Below, piece by piece: positions 1-50,996 of a stretch of 64,000 nucleotides of DNA. Both the position numbers and the translations under genes were made by a program. The stretch is from Enoplolaimus lenunculus (Eukaryota > Nematoda > Enoplea > Enoplida > Thoracostomopsidae), in the NCBI GenBank assembly GCA_030248215.1, contig JASANG010000065.1, positions 62,001 to 126,000 on the forward strand, written 5' to 3'. Numbering within the stretch: the first letter of the stretch is position 1; each line of letters opens with the position of its first letter. The notes beneath the pieces were generated by a model. The model had not been told where the DNA came from, made no database searches, and was given only the letters and a program-made list of their open reading frames with translations.

Positions 1-224
1 CTGCTTTGAGTTTCCAAGTTTTCGCTCAATCTGTTTTTTTCATTTGACTGTTGTTGATGCTTTCAACAGTTTAAACCAATTAGTTGGCACTTCTACAGTA
101 TCCCTACATTTTAAGCTTAGAAAATTTTTTTCCTGAACCTAACCTCAAGCCTCAAGAACTCAGCTGGCAAAAATGCGCGGCTTTTACCAAATATGTGTAC
201 GCAAATTGCGGCCCATGTATCAAA

Positions 225-366
225 CAGGGCCGGATCGTTTTCCGGAGGGGCTATAATAGAGTCAGATTAAGCTTTAGACAATGTTTTTGCTTACGCTTAG
301 GAATAGGGCCATCCATACGCTTAGGTTTAGGCTTACGAATATGCTTATACTACTGTTCCGGCCCTG
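225..366. mobile_element. Short TIR element with CAGGGCCGGA ends
   Basis: Inverted ends CAGGGCCGGATCG and TGTTCCGGCCCTG enclose about 110 bp built of CTTAGG/CTTACG-type hexamers. No clear target duplication was found, so the class is tentative (hAT-like by its CAGGG ends). Confidence 0.45.
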
Positions 367-750
367 TGATATACATGGGCCCAAATTGCAATATGTATGT
401 GGCAGCAGAAATTTTGTTAATTGTTACAGCGACGAAATGGGTTAACGCCCCATGAGGCAAGGTGGCGCGGGGCGGAATTAGCGGCACATGGAGTAGTCCG
501 TCCATATGGGGTAAAACTGGGCAGAAAATTGAGACTCCCTTGATTTTTTTCTGCGGGTTATACACTGGCCGGCCCTTGTTACTTTAGGGCCACGAAGCTT
601 CCGTTTTGTGGCTTTTTAGGGGTGTCAGGGACGCCCTTGTGTTTTTCTATAGAATCGTCGACCAATCCCAGACATCATGGATCTCGAGTAACACTTCATA
701 AAATTGTCACCACATTTTTTCACAGAATTATATACTCAATATTTTGAATC

Positions 751-902
751 TACGACAATTCGTCAAAAGCCTATTAATCAATCTAAGCAAATTCCACAGC
801 GTAATCCTAAGCCTAAAGCCGAAGCCTAAGCATAGTGACGGGCGATGAAATGTGGAATCGATAAAATTTCAGATTTAAAGGAGTCGGTCGACGAATTGTG
901 GT
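751..902. mobile_element. Fold-back MITE, GACGAATTGTCG family
   Basis: Inverted ends TACGACAATTCGTC and GGTCGACGAATTGTGGT enclose AAGCCTAAGCC-type repeats. The same ends recur at about 16485-16635, 30328-30533, 31050-31232 and, more decayed, 61887-62055. Confidence 0.55.
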
Positions 903-1371
903 GATACCTAAAATTTCAAGCGACACAACGTGACTGTTTACTAGATGAAATTACTCTACTGTCTATAATATCGTCAAGTCCACGGTTTCAACATAAATAC
1001 GTCAAACCAAAAACCATGCATAAAAACTAAACTAAAATCAACGAATAAATATGGAAAAAAACTACAGGATATAGTGTGCCGTAACATATAGTACAAAATT
1101 TAACGGTCAGATAAAAGGCACAATTAGAAATTTATCTATGGGCAATGGGGTAAAACCACAGCAGTCTCACAACAGTGACGTGCGCAAGCTTCAAGTACAC
1201 TAAAATATGTGCGTAGCCAGGATTCTGGAAACAGCGGGGTTATGTTCTATACAAATTTGCTGGGAGTGTTTTACGTTTCAAACTGGCACTGTGTCTACAA
1301 AACCAATGAACAAAAATTCCAAAGGACGGGGGGTGGGGAGTGTCAAACCTGAACCCCTGACTAACCCCTTA

Positions 1372-1752
1372 CTGTAGTGACCCGAATAAGACCGGGATAC
1401 TGATATTTATTTTTAACCTGCTCTCCGCCACCCTTCGGTACTGATATATACGGTATAGCAACTATTCATTAAAACTTTTGTCTTGTATCAAAAACTTACG
1501 CGATAATACAAGGTTATGCTAAGAAATGTACTTTCAAAACTTAAGTATGCATTAATGTTTCGAACTCAACTTTATTTTTGGTCCTGGAGTCATATGTACT
1601 ACAGTTACGGATAATCGAAATTTATGGACTTTAATTAGGCATTAGGGATCCTATCCGCTTACGGACTCTTATCAGAGATACGGACTCCTATTGATTGGGA
1701 CTCAAGATGAGGACCCCCTCTTTTTACCCCCGCCCAATTCGGTTCACTACAG
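1372..1752. mobile_element. Tc1/mariner-like MITE, copy 1
   Basis: Inverted ends CTGTAGTGACCCGAATAAG and the complement GGTTCACTACAG, flanked by TA on both sides (1370-1371 and 1753-1754). It is 381 bp with no coding capacity and resembles the copy at 2745-3096. The TA duplication and TIR length point to the Tc1/mariner superfamily. Confidence 0.75.
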
Positions 1753-2486
1753 TACATTAAATTACACATAGCCAAAGTGATGGAGAGTCAAAATTATGTT
1801 AGGTACACTCATACACCTAGGCCCATGTAAAGATCACGGGCGCAACGTTTTTCTCTGCGACAGCAATAGAGCATGCTTAAGCTTCGAACTACTTTTTTGC
1901 TTCAGCTTTGGCTTAGATATATATCGTAATTTCATATAAGCCAGCTTAACTATCACCGGTTGTTAGAATTGCTCGCGTGTCGCCACAATTTTTACACCTC
2001 GTTAAAGAAACGGCCCAAGTTGTACAGTATACAAAAAATTGTCATCAACATGGCTACAAGTCTTCATGATTATACGAAAAGTGTAACGAAACAAAATAAA
2101 TCTAACAAAACAAACTTGAAACGAGAAACAGATGCTACAAACAAAGCTGGAAACGCGGCCAAAGGTACGCGAGCGACACAATCTGAATAATTTAATTTTT
2201 TGTTCGTCAACGAGAACCGCCACCCACACCAGACACACACACACCTTTAGCGTGTAAGCCAGCGCGTTGGTTGTAGGCAACGCAATAGACACAACACATG
2301 AGGAGTAAACTAAAAACACAACGAAAAACAACTTGCATGGCACGTGCAATAAATGATGCAAGCGGGGTTAAGTCTGAAAACAATTATTTGTCTCGACAGC
2401 CGGAGGAACAAATCTATACACTTATATAATATAAATATTGTAAAACTACAAAGACTAAAACTTCAGTAATGTTATTAACAATGATA

Positions 2487-3147
2487 ATATATATGTCGTT
2501 GGCCAATCTGCTATTCAGGTCAATTACCAATTGGCCTAGGCCAGTCTGCTATTCGGAGGCAGAGCACATTGGTTTAAGCCAAACAGCGATTGTAAGTTGT
2601 AGCAAAATACCAGTGATGTAAAACCAACGCTGATTGGTTAACGGTACGGCACTTGTCCAAATAATCAAATCTGATTGGTCTATAAGTTCAATAGCAGCAT
2701 AGCCTAGGCGAAACTGCTATTATGCAAAACAGCAGATTGGCATACTGTAGTGACCCGAATAAGAGGGCGGAACTGATATTTATTTGGCCACTCCAAAGGG
2801 AAACCTTTTTTATTCGGTTACGGACTGTTATTTATTTTCAACCCGCCCTCTGCCACCCTTCATTACTGATATATCCGGTATTTTGCAACTATCCGTTGAA
2901 TTAGACGTTTTTTTGCCTTGTATCAAAAGCTTGCGCGATAATGCAAGGTTATACTTTGGAATGTTACTTTCAAAGCTTAAGTACGCTTTAAAGTTTCGAA
3001 CTCAACTTTATTTGGTCCTGGAGTCATTTATGCGCTACAATTAGGAATAATTGACATTTATGTACTCTGGGCCCCCTTTTATTTGGGTCACTACAAATGC
3101 CAACTAGTAATTGGCCTGAATAGCAGATTGCCCTACGACATATATAC
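2487..3147. mobile_element. Palindromic-ended MITE (GCAATCTGCTATTC family), copy 1
   Basis: Both ends share ATATATGTCGT followed by GGCAATCTGCTATTCAGG in inverted orientation, with AATTGGCC-type motifs repeated inside. A Tc1/mariner-like MITE sits inside it (2745-3096). A second, left-truncated copy is at about 45790-45998. The superfamily is not resolved. Confidence 0.7.
2745..3096. mobile_element. Tc1/mariner-like MITE, copy 2, nested
   Basis: Begins CTGTAGTGACCCGAATAAG after TA (2743-2744) and ends GGGTCACTACA. The middle (CCGCCACCCTTC, CTTGTATCAAAAGCTT) aligns with the copy at 1372-1752. It interrupts the palindromic MITE at 2487-3147. Confidence 0.75.
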
Positions 3148-3754
3148 GTTAACACGATCTTATACATTTCCCCATGTGTTCAGACTTTTCAAATTTTAAC
3201 ATAACTCCGACATATCATCAAACTTAGAATTAGGCCTAGGCTTATGCTTAAGATTACGCACGTGTAAGAGAAATGTATATTAGTCCGTCAACCCGTCATA
3301 CATCAAAAGCATAAATACAAAATTTAATGTAAATTATCAGAGTTAAACCATATTTTTTGGGTAACATAAACTGTTTCAGTGCTAAATGAAGCCAAACGAT
3401 CCAAAACTTGTTTAAAATGGTCATTGTGTGACTTTTAAATGTTTCTACCATTTCATTGCGATCTGTTGAGTTGATCGTTGAATCGCTATTGGACTACTTA
3501 CTACCAGTTAGGCATTACAAAAACCAAATACTAAAATAAAAGATACAATATTTATAATTTGCGTTTTGGCTCTTTAAATGCTATATAATAATTTAAATAC
3601 GGTCGCTATGCTTGCTTAATTCCCTCACATGCCGCCAGCATTAATTTGATAGAACAAAAACCCAACCTCATATCACTGTACTCGCTATTTTCCTAAATTT
3701 AAGCCTAAACCTAACACGTCAGACCAAGCCTGCTAACCGTACGCCCAAGTCTAG

Positions 3755-3760
3755 TTTATT
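3755..3760 (-). promoter_or_regulatory. Candidate PMCA polyadenylation signal
   Basis: The + strand reads TTTATT, which is AATAAA on the gene strand, about 580 nt after the stop codon. It is the first canonical hexamer I found on that strand, and no transcript evidence is available. Confidence 0.3.
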
Positions 3761-4336
3761 GTTCCAGTCAGCATGTCATTGAGAGTGTGGGTGGAGTAAC
3801 TTTTTACTGCGGGTGTAAACAAGTATATACCTGGGAAACACAGTTTCTATCTCAATCCTCCTGTGGGTCAATCAATATAGTACCTAGTAGTTTAACAAGC
3901 TTCATGAACAACTGAAAAACCCCACACCCAAGAATTGAAATTAAATTCAACTGTGCACACACACACATACACACATGCATGCGAATGGAAACGATAGAAA
4001 CAAGCAATCGTCAATAAAATAAAGCATAGTCTAGTTGACATTTCCATCTGGCGTAAAACAAACGGTCCCCGATACTGTAACGCTACGCCTTCACAAAATC
4101 CACTAAAACCACTTCATAAGCTCAAAATATATATCTCCACCTGGTCATCATCCATTGTTATATTGCAATTGATAGGTCAAACCCAAATTGAAACCCAAAC
4201 TATATTCCAATTGCTATATTACTCTCCCAATGTTTTCACTCTCAAACATCCAGCACTCCTCCAAATTGTGTTCCCGCACAAACATAACATAACCATACGT
4301 GGCTATCATTTCAATCCGATTTTGCCAAACATCACA

Positions 4337-42614
<38,278 letters not shown>

Positions 42615-43369
42615 TATTGGTCAATAAAAAACCGTTTCTTGCCGACAAAAGAAACAAAAACAAACTATTTATTTATCTTCGCGTTCAACAAGCAAACCAC
42701 AACGCTTCGAAGCTGAACCAAACCAAATTGTTTTCAATGTATCACCAGCCAGCAGTTCGACGGACGGTTCAACGTACGTATCCCAAATTTAATTAACCAA
42801 AGCACGAACAAAACCAACTGTACACGGTAGATTAAAAATTAATCAAAAGTCAAACATCCAAAAGTAAAGTAGATATATCCGACTATCTTTTTTTCTTTAT
42901 TTTAAAACTATTACGTTATAATATAAGTTAAAATTTTATGCACTATTTAATAATCTTCGTAAACAAGACTCAGCGGAGACAATACCCAACCGGACAGTAA
43001 TCTGGGTTCACACTATTCAGCGACGATGAGTCTAGTGGCGCGGGCACACGTCTTGCAATCAAAACTGAACGGAACACAAGGGTAAACGGGAATCAAAATG
43101 ACGTCATCGAACGTATTCCAAAACGAATACGTACGTACTTAAACGCAACAGTTTAATTGGCTGGAGTTGTAGACGGTATTTCATACCATTATTGATATCA
43201 ATTGAAAACAAGCACCGAAAGAACGTTGATACTGAACGCTGTTCTACTACTAATAATCCATTTCTTACATTAATGCGAATTAAAATATATGCGCCTGCAG
43301 TAGAAATCTAGCACTATTAAAATGTATACAAATTGTGTATATATATGTATATTTGAACCTAAAAATTAA

Positions 43370-44951
43370 AATACCAATATATAACACGAATATCAGACAT
43401 CATCTGGGCGTAATACCAATATATAACACGAATATCAGACATCATCTGGGCGTAATACCAATATATAACACGAATATCAGACATCATCTGGGCGTAATAC
43501 CAATATATAACACGAATATCAGACATCATCTGGGCGTAATACCAATATATAACACGAATATCAGACATCATCTGGGCGTAATACCAATATATAACACGAA
43601 TATCAGACATCATCTGGGCGTAATACCAATATATAACACGAATATCAGACATCATCTGGGCGTAATACCAATATATAACACGAATATCAGACATCATCTG
43701 GGCGTAATACCAATATATAACACGAATATCAGACATCATCTGGGCGTAATACCAATATATAACACGAATATCAGACATCATCTGGGCGTAATACCAATAT
43801 ATAACACGAATATCAGACATCATCTGGGCGTAATACCAATATATAACACGAATATCAGACATCATCTGGGCGTAATACCAATATATAACACGAATATCAG
43901 ACATCATCTGGGCGTAATACCAATATATAACACGAATATCAGACATCATCTGGGCGTAATACCAATATATAACACGAATATCAGACATCATCTGGGCGTA
44001 ATACCAATATATAACACGAATATCAGACATCATCTGGGCCCGCGCCGGGGTAATACCAATATATAACACGAATATCAGACATCATCTGGGCGTAATACCA
44101 ATATATAACACGAATATCAGACATCATCTTGGCGTAATACCATTATATAACACGAATATCAGACATCATCTGGGCGTAATACCAATATATAACACGAATA
44201 TCACTCTCTCCATACACAAACGACATCATCTGGGCGTAATACCAATATATAACACGAATATCAGACATCATCTGGGCGTAATACCAATATATAACACGAA
44301 TATCAGACATCATCTGGGCGTAATACCAATATATAACACGAATATCAGACATCATCTGGGCGTAATACCAATATATAACACGAATATCAGACATCATCTG
44401 GGCGTAATACCAATATATAACACGAATATCAGACATCATCTGGGCGTAATACCAATATATAACACGAATATCAGACATCATCTGGGCGTAATACCAATAT
44501 ATAACACGAATATCAGACATCATCTGGGCGTAATACCAATATATAACACGAATATCAGACATCATCTGGGCGTAATACCAATATATAACACGAATATCAG
44601 ACATCATCTGGGCGTAATACCAATATATAACACGAATATCAGACATCATCTGGGCGTAATACCAATATATAACACGAATATCAGACATCATCTGGGCGTA
44701 ATACCAATATATAACACGAATATCAGACATCATCTGGGCGTAATACCAATATATAACACGAATATCAGACATCATCTGGGCGTAATACCAATATATAACA
44801 CGAATATCAGACATCATCTGGGCGTAATACCAATATATAACACGAATATCAGACATCATCTGGGCGTAATACCAATATATAACACGAATATCAGACATCA
44901 TCTGGGCGTAATACCAATATATAACACGAATATCAGACATCATCTGGGCGT
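43370..44951. repeat. 42-bp satellite array, 37 copies
   Basis: The unit AATACCAATATATAACACGA, ATATCAGACATCATCTGGGC, GT repeats almost without change. Net of a 10-bp insertion near 44039 and an 18-bp insertion near 44197, the length is exactly 37 x 42 bp. The near-identity suggests recent amplification or homogenisation. The unit has no stop in one frame of each strand, so long open frames arise on both strands by arithmetic. It lies about 0.75 kb upstream of the PMCA start codon. Confidence 0.97.
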
Positions 44952-45181
44952 TCGCACAGTTCCGACGGATTAGCGGACTTACGTCAGGCTAAATCTTGAA
45001 TTGGGGGCGGAATTTTCGTCGGCAAAATTCCCACATTTCAAGAAAAACGTTATTTAACCAGGCCCGTTCACATATAACAAGTGAACACACTTTACACGCC
45101 TATGCAATTTCGAAACGGGTCAAAGCGGCTCAAAATTATAATCTGTAAATCTGTAAACAGATCCTCGAGTACTCTATTTTC

Positions 45182-45631
45182 CAAGATGCAACCGGAATTC
45201 TGGTTCCGGTAGGGAAATCCGGTATTTTTCACTATCCGATTCCGGGAATAAATCCGGTATTTTTTCACCGGAATTTTCCGGTATTTTCGGTATTGAAAAT
45301 TTTTCTCATTCGAAAATTTAAGAACAATTGGCATATTATTCTAACTTATTTATCTAACATTGTCCGAGCGTGTATTGCCAAAGTTTTCAATTTGTGCCAT
45401 ATGTACTATATACATTTATCATACGTTTCTACATTCATCATACGTTTCCAGACACTGCATTTGATTCATAATTTTGGCATGTTAAATGGCATGCTTACAC
45501 CATTAAAAGAGATAAAGTAGCGTTAAGAATTTTTCGGTAAAAAGTATTTTTGTTTTGTTTTCCGGATCCGCTTCCGTTCCGGTATTTTTTAGCTTTCCGT
45601 TTCCGGTATTTTAAATTCCGGTTGCACCTTG
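45182..45631. mobile_element. hAT-like MITE (CCGGAA family)
   Basis: Target copies ctattttc and ctattttg agree at 7 of 8. Ends CAAGATGCAACCGGAATT and AATTCCGGTTGCACCTTG. CCGGTA/CCGGAA runs inside both ends. Confidence 0.88.
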
Positions 45632-45789
45632 CTATTTTGACCCAACATAAAAAAATCTTGCCATGTATCACCATCCACACCAATAGGAGCCAGTGCATCT
45701 TAATGTGATGGACACTTCTGGCCCACTATACGTAAATCTGGTCACTAGGACATTTTCCAAACTTTCCAAAACCTGCAGCTTATGATATA

Positions 45790-45998
45790 AGCTATAACTC
45801 TGGACCAATCAGATTTGATTATTTGGACAGCTGCAATATCGTTAACCAATCAGCGTTAGTTTTACATCATTGTTATTTTGCGAAATCTCATAATCGCAAA
45901 TTGGCCTTGGCCAAACTTCTATTTGCTTCGAATAGCAGATTAGCCTAGGCTAATAGGTAGTCGGTCTGAATAGCAGACTAGCCTACGACATATATATT
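45790..45998. mobile_element. Palindromic-ended MITE (GCAATCTGCTATTC family), truncated copy 2
   Basis: The right end GCAGACTAGCCTACGACATA and interior (AATCAGATTTGATTATTTGG, AACCAATCAGCGTTAG) match the element at 2487-3147. It lacks the nested Tc1/mariner-like MITE. The left boundary is approximate. Confidence 0.65.
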
Positions 45999-46176
45999 AT
46001 CGGCAACGACAACTTTCATTGTCAAATTTGAAACTGGAACCTAAAACGATTACATAATATATCTACAACCAGTTGCATACACAGAGTGCACAATAATAAA
46101 ATGCCAGTAAAAAATCGGTTACGATCAACTCTGAACCACAATGCAAACACTCATTTACGTATACGTTCGCTATAAA

Positions 46177-46296
46177 TTGGTTAATGTATAGTTACCGCAC
46201 AACGTGAACCTAATATTTTTTGTTTATCAATATATATATATATTGATAAACAAAAAATATTAGGCTCACGTTGTGCGGTAACTATACATTAACCAA
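46177..46296. repeat. 120-bp near-perfect palindrome
   Basis: Two 60-bp arms (left starts TTGGTTAATGTATAGTTACC, right ends GGTAACTATACATTAACCAA) meet at an AT core of (TA)n with essentially no spacer. One mismatched pair was seen. DNA like this can extrude a cruciform. It may be a very short fold-back element or an inverted duplication. Confidence 0.95.
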
Positions 46297-46668
46297 TATG
46301 GTTCCTATGCTGCACCAAGTTATACAATGTGGGGACTGTAACAACATATCCCCTGAAATTTCTACAAAGACGACAAAAACGGACACTTACAGGATTAGAA
46401 TATGAATCGCTAGATCACATAGTAGAGAAAAAATTTTCCGCTCGCTATGACTGCTCGTGTCGAACTTTCAAACGAGGTTATACCCGCCCGAAATAAAATC
46501 CTGGCTACTGCCCTGAACCAATTTGGTTCCTATGTACACATTTATAAGGAACAACAATGCATCATCATATTTACTTTTCGACTACAATATAAAAGACCGA
46601 ACGCTAGAGAGAATATACTAAAATTACGCTAATACATTATTATATGCAACAAAAGCAACTGTGGCTTT

Positions 46669-46987
46669 CACGGTGCCACTAGAATTACAATTTACCAGGA
46701 CCGGAATTTGAAAAAATTACCGTAACCGGATCGTTAAAAATACATGCCTCCGAAAAATTCTTTTTAATTTACTTTTTTAACTATAAATATTGGTGCAATA
46801 ACCTTAGCTGGAGATGGGTATTTACTTAATCTGCTGTATTTTAGATTTTCGTTATCTACGGTATCGAAGAATTACCTTCGCTGGTTTATTTTTGGCGATT
46901 GCCAAAGTTTAGATACTATCCTAGTAATACTTTACCAGAACCAGAAGGTGAAAAAATGGCCGGAACCGAATTTTACGCTGCACCCTG
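46669..46987. mobile_element. hAT-like MITE (CCGGAA family), decayed
   Basis: Ends CACGGTGCCACTAGAATTAC and TTTTACGCTGCACCCTG. Flanking gtggcttt and gtggcagt agree at 6 of 8. The core aligns with 7530-7930. Confidence 0.75.
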
Positions 46988-47421
46988 GTGGCAGTTTGAC
47001 GAATACGTAATAATAAGACACTCTCATGCGACTCGAACTCAATTAAGCGGCGCAGCGTATCGACTGTCATTAAAAATTAGTACAGCAAAATAAAAGCAAT
47101 GTTCCAAAGTAAGTACAAAGATTTCAACGGATTGCGTATAGGTTCACGATAACCTTAGGGGAAACAGATGTTTCGTGGTGCGACAAGACGATCTCAAAAT
47201 ACGCACTCATACGAAAGAGTCTAAGTTAAATTTCGTTTCCGGTTCGCTAAGGCTCCAATAGAAAACACGCTCCGGCTAAAACTGCATAAATACAAAAATT
47301 AATAACAACATAAAACCTACAAAAAATTTACAAGAATTGTCGTTGTACCGATGGAAGGGCGCAGTGCTAATTGTACCAACGTTGAATATCAATCATTTTC
47401 AATACACGCGTAGATAGACAG

Positions 47422-47748
47422 CAGAGTTCCAACCGGAACTAACGTTTGCCGGAACAGGAATAGAAACAGGAATTGAATTTTTTGCCGAAACTCACGAACA
47501 GGAACCTGGAATTTAAAATAATTTTCAACACCGAATTGTTGTTTTAGGTTTTAGTAAAATCGTCGACACCGTGCTTTAAGCCAGTTTTTTGATATTTCTT
47601 TTTCGTTTTGATCACTGCTACAAAATCACTCACCAAATATCACCGTAAAAACATTCCGGTTCCTGCGTTTTTCAACGCCGGAAGAAGAGGAACAAGAATT
47701 GAATTTGCGCAGGAATTCCGGCCGGAAGTGAATTCCGGTGCAACTGTG
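47422..47748. mobile_element. hAT-like MITE (GGAACA family)
   Basis: Starts CAGAGTTCCAACCGGAAC and ends CCGGTGCAACTGTG. Subterminal GGAACAGGAAT-type repeats. A degenerate relative covers about 14397-14712. Target duplication is weak. Confidence 0.55.
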
Positions 47749-48189
47749 ATCGATCGATAGCTCGATGCTTTAGTTTAAACATATACCTCCACACAGTACA
47801 ACAACCTTGCCACACCATAGACAAACCAGCTAACCAAACCCATTGCTACACTGGCCAATCCAATAATTTCCATCGAAATAAATAATGGACCTTATACCCA
47901 AAAACATAGAAAAAATACAATAATATAAATAACACAAAACGAGCAAAAACCAAGACACCAAAATTACTAGGACACACCGACTGTTTTATTGCGTAATTTA
48001 TAATGTGCAATACACAAAAACAATGCTACGTATACATGCATACATATGTACATGTGACGGCAATATAAACAGGTCGGACCCGGCAGGGAGCCGCGGTAGC
48101 CTTTCAACCAGACCAGCGAAAATGTTTAGATTTGTGTTATTAGACATTAGCAGGACTGTTTCAAATGCCCATGTATACCCACCTTTGCC

Positions 48190-48490
48190 ATGAATCTCAA
48201 ATTTTGCCGATGCCGATTTCAATTTTAATACAGGATGTTTAACAGGATTACAACATTATACAAATTATAAAACGAGCAGACTTAAACCCTACCAACCATA
48301 AACGGTTATAAATTTACAACAATGGTTCATTTCAATTAATTTTTTCAAACACAGACAGAAGCGACATCAGAGTTTCCTATTCAAGACGTATATACACGCC
48401 AGCAAGTGAAATTGATAGAATTCCACCTCACTGCTAAAAAGCATAAAGTATCGACAAAAAATTGGCGTAATCTTTGCAATGCCAATGCCC
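48190..48490. mobile_element. GCCGAT-family MITE fragment
   Basis: Contains GCCGATGCCGATTTC and the family core (CATTTCAATTAATTTTTTC, AAACACAGAC). Ends not preserved. Confidence 0.6.
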
Positions 48491-49644
48491 AAACAGCCTC
48501 TAAATTTTCAACCTTTATTTCAGCAGCTAACCATAATAAAACAGTCAGTTTTGAAAACCTTTGAATGAACCTACCACTTCATACTACTTTACAATAAAAT
48601 TCTTCTCCTTCGATGTGTTCTTGAAAAAATCTTCACTTTGAAGTTATACCCTTCGAAAATAACATTTATACACTAAATTTCCATTCAGCGATTAACCCAA
48701 GCGGTTATGAACCGTTGGTCTCATACCAAATTAAGAGTGGGCCTGAATTACTCTCTGAGCTGGCTATACATATATATATATACTCTTCCAGCTATATCTG
48801 CCCTGTGCATATAAATAAACAAAACGCATTTGCTTTCATAACTAAATAAATACATATCTCACTAGTGCCTATAAGAGCAAAGTCACAAAACGGACCAATT
48901 TTCTAAGTTTGTTCGGCCATAAACGAACGAGGACTATCTATCCAACGCTTCTATGAGAACAGTAGCTGACGCCAACCGATCTAAAAAAACAGACGCACAC
49001 ACGCGTGCTAGTCAAAGTCAAACCAGATCATAAATCCTTAAGTGAGCCCAGTCTCGAATACCCCAAACCAACGAACACCCCAAACTGTTTCCGTTCTCTC
49101 GCCACAAAAAGCTTTTAGTGTCATTCTGCGCGCATTGTGACTTTAAGCAATCAGTCAAACAAATGCTATCACATGCAGACGACACGATCACCACTTAAAT
49201 GGTCGACGTATATAGTAAAAGCAAAGCAAGTGCATTATATACGCATACTCACACATTAAAACACGTTTCGTAAAAACGGCATGTATATACGTACTTGTAT
49301 ATATCCCCACAATTTAACATCGTGACGGCCTCGGAGCCAATGAGTCTCGGCCGCCGTGAAACAATTCTGGCCCCATCTAGAAAATTTTTATTTGCCTTGC
49401 CTGTAAGTCATCGAAAACCCTTGTATGCTCCTCCTAAAAAATAAAACTGCTTTTCAACGGTGGAAATACTGTACATTTTTCTGCAAGTGCAGTTCTCGTT
49501 TACGTTTCCCAGAAATGGCGTTGAGTGTGCCCACAATCAAAAATTCCTGAATCTGTCAATGAATACATAAAAAGAAACTTCATACACATGAGATTCATGA
49601 CGTGGCGTATATCTCAAAAAGCTAATGAGATTTATAGCCGTATT

Positions 49645-50134
49645 GGGCCTTACACGTTATCCCTCCAGCCCTGCCCGAATTTACCCAAATATCGTTGGAT
49701 TTAATTTTTTTGCAAATTTATTCTTCTCACGACCTCTCCTGATCATTTCACGCCTAATTTGAATTTTTAGAAAAATTCAATTTTTAAGGTCCCAAGGTCC
49801 ACCTGCGGAGCCGAGTCTGATGGTGTTAATTTTTTTGCAATCAGACGATTAGTTAACGAGTTATTGTAAATAACTAAATAACTGATTTGGCGCGCTGCCA
49901 ACGATTTGAGTCGGGACAAATTAGTATTTGACCATAATTCGTTAACCAATCGTCTGATCGCGACAAATATAACATCATTGGATGAATGGTAAATAATTTG
50001 TTTAACTTGCTGACAAAAATTTTTTTGGGTGCCAAGGAAGGACCTTGAGACCTTAAAAACCGAAATTTTCAAAAATTCAAATGTAGGCGTGTAAAAAAAA
50101 TTTTCAAAATTGAACCATTTTCGGTCAAATGCCG
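49645..50134. mobile_element. Large fold-back element (MULE-like), copy A
   Basis: Long inverted arms. The left includes TCACGACCTCTCCTGATCAT and CCTAATTTGAATTTTTAG; the right arm holds the complementary AAAAATTCAAATGTAGGCG. The inner palindrome GTTAACGAGTTATTG ... ATTCGTTAACCAATCG is shared with 62599-63193. The right terminus is truncated. Confidence 0.7.
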
Positions 50135-50883
50135 TTTGAAACACAGAATAACCGAATTAAACGCCGCCGGGCATCCAAATGGTCACAAGTGGCTACGCAA
50201 ATGTGAGAGAATACGAGCTCTGAACGAAAATAACTAAATATTTCTATATGACAAACACCTAAATCACGGTAACTGAATAGAAGCGTTTTACAAAAAACAA
50301 CACAACGAACACGAAACAGACATTGCGAGATATTGAATTTATAATTACTATTACTGCGTGCGTGCACACACATCCGTTAATAAGTGCCATACCTTGGGTG
50401 CATTGAATCGTTACGTATAAACTCATTAAATCAAATGATGCTTTTTAGTTTTCACACTACAGAATATACCATAACGGCTGTTCTATACTGTCATGGCCGA
50501 TCTGTTCGGACGGGGGGAAGCTGAGCCCTACACGAAAAAGCTTTGCCCCCAAAAAAGTTTTAGCACCGCTTGTAAACTTGTTGTATCCACCACGTGTCCC
50601 TCCTGAATTTGTTTCGATCTCCCAGGCAGAGCGAGCTGCGTAGGGATCGTTATGCTTAGGCGTAGGATTACGATAACGATAATGCTGCTTACATTTAATA
50701 ATTTTCTTCAGGACAATTTTGGCCGATTTTCATAGATTCATATTATAACTACTCATCAGGGTACAACCGGGTAAATTTAACGGATACCGGAGCCAAATAT
50801 GGATGCTGGTGTTTTGTTTGTCAAACATTAAACTTGAACCGGAGATATCGAATCGCGCTCATTTACTCAACGATCGGAATAAT

Positions 50884-50996
50884 TCACACAATAAACACAT
50901 ATATACACGTATATATATTATATAAAATATATACATACATAGATATATAATATATACGTATATATACATATATATAATATATACATATATATAAAT
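50884..50996. repeat. (TA)-rich microsatellite
   Basis: Imperfect TATATACATA-type run of about 110 bp. Similar runs lie at 7455-7526 and 55664-55826. Confidence 0.85.

Larger units (their letters stand above)
1..4336. other. PMCA 3' flank and 3' UTR, no other gene seen
   Basis: Besides the MITEs listed, the stretch holds CTTAGG/CCTAAGC hexamer runs (about 270-345, 780-830, 3230-3260, 3700-3750) and AT-rich unique sequence. The UTR extends from 4336 leftwards for an unknown distance. Confidence 0.6.

Noticed and set aside
225-366. Interstitial telomere
   Set aside because: The hexamers are imperfect and change from unit to unit, and the stretch is bounded by inverted CAGGGCCGGA ends, so it looks like an element interior.
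43335-44943. Long open frames (236-266 codons) on both strands
   Set aside because: They are generated by the 42-bp satellite, whose length is a multiple of three. The peptide is a bare 14-residue repeat with no start context or flanking coding sequence.
43370-44951. CRISPR-like array
   Set aside because: Units are contiguous with no unique spacers, and the host is an animal.
49767-50144. 125-codon minus frame
   Set aside because: It lies wholly within the fold-back element copy A; its reading comes from the AT-rich arms.
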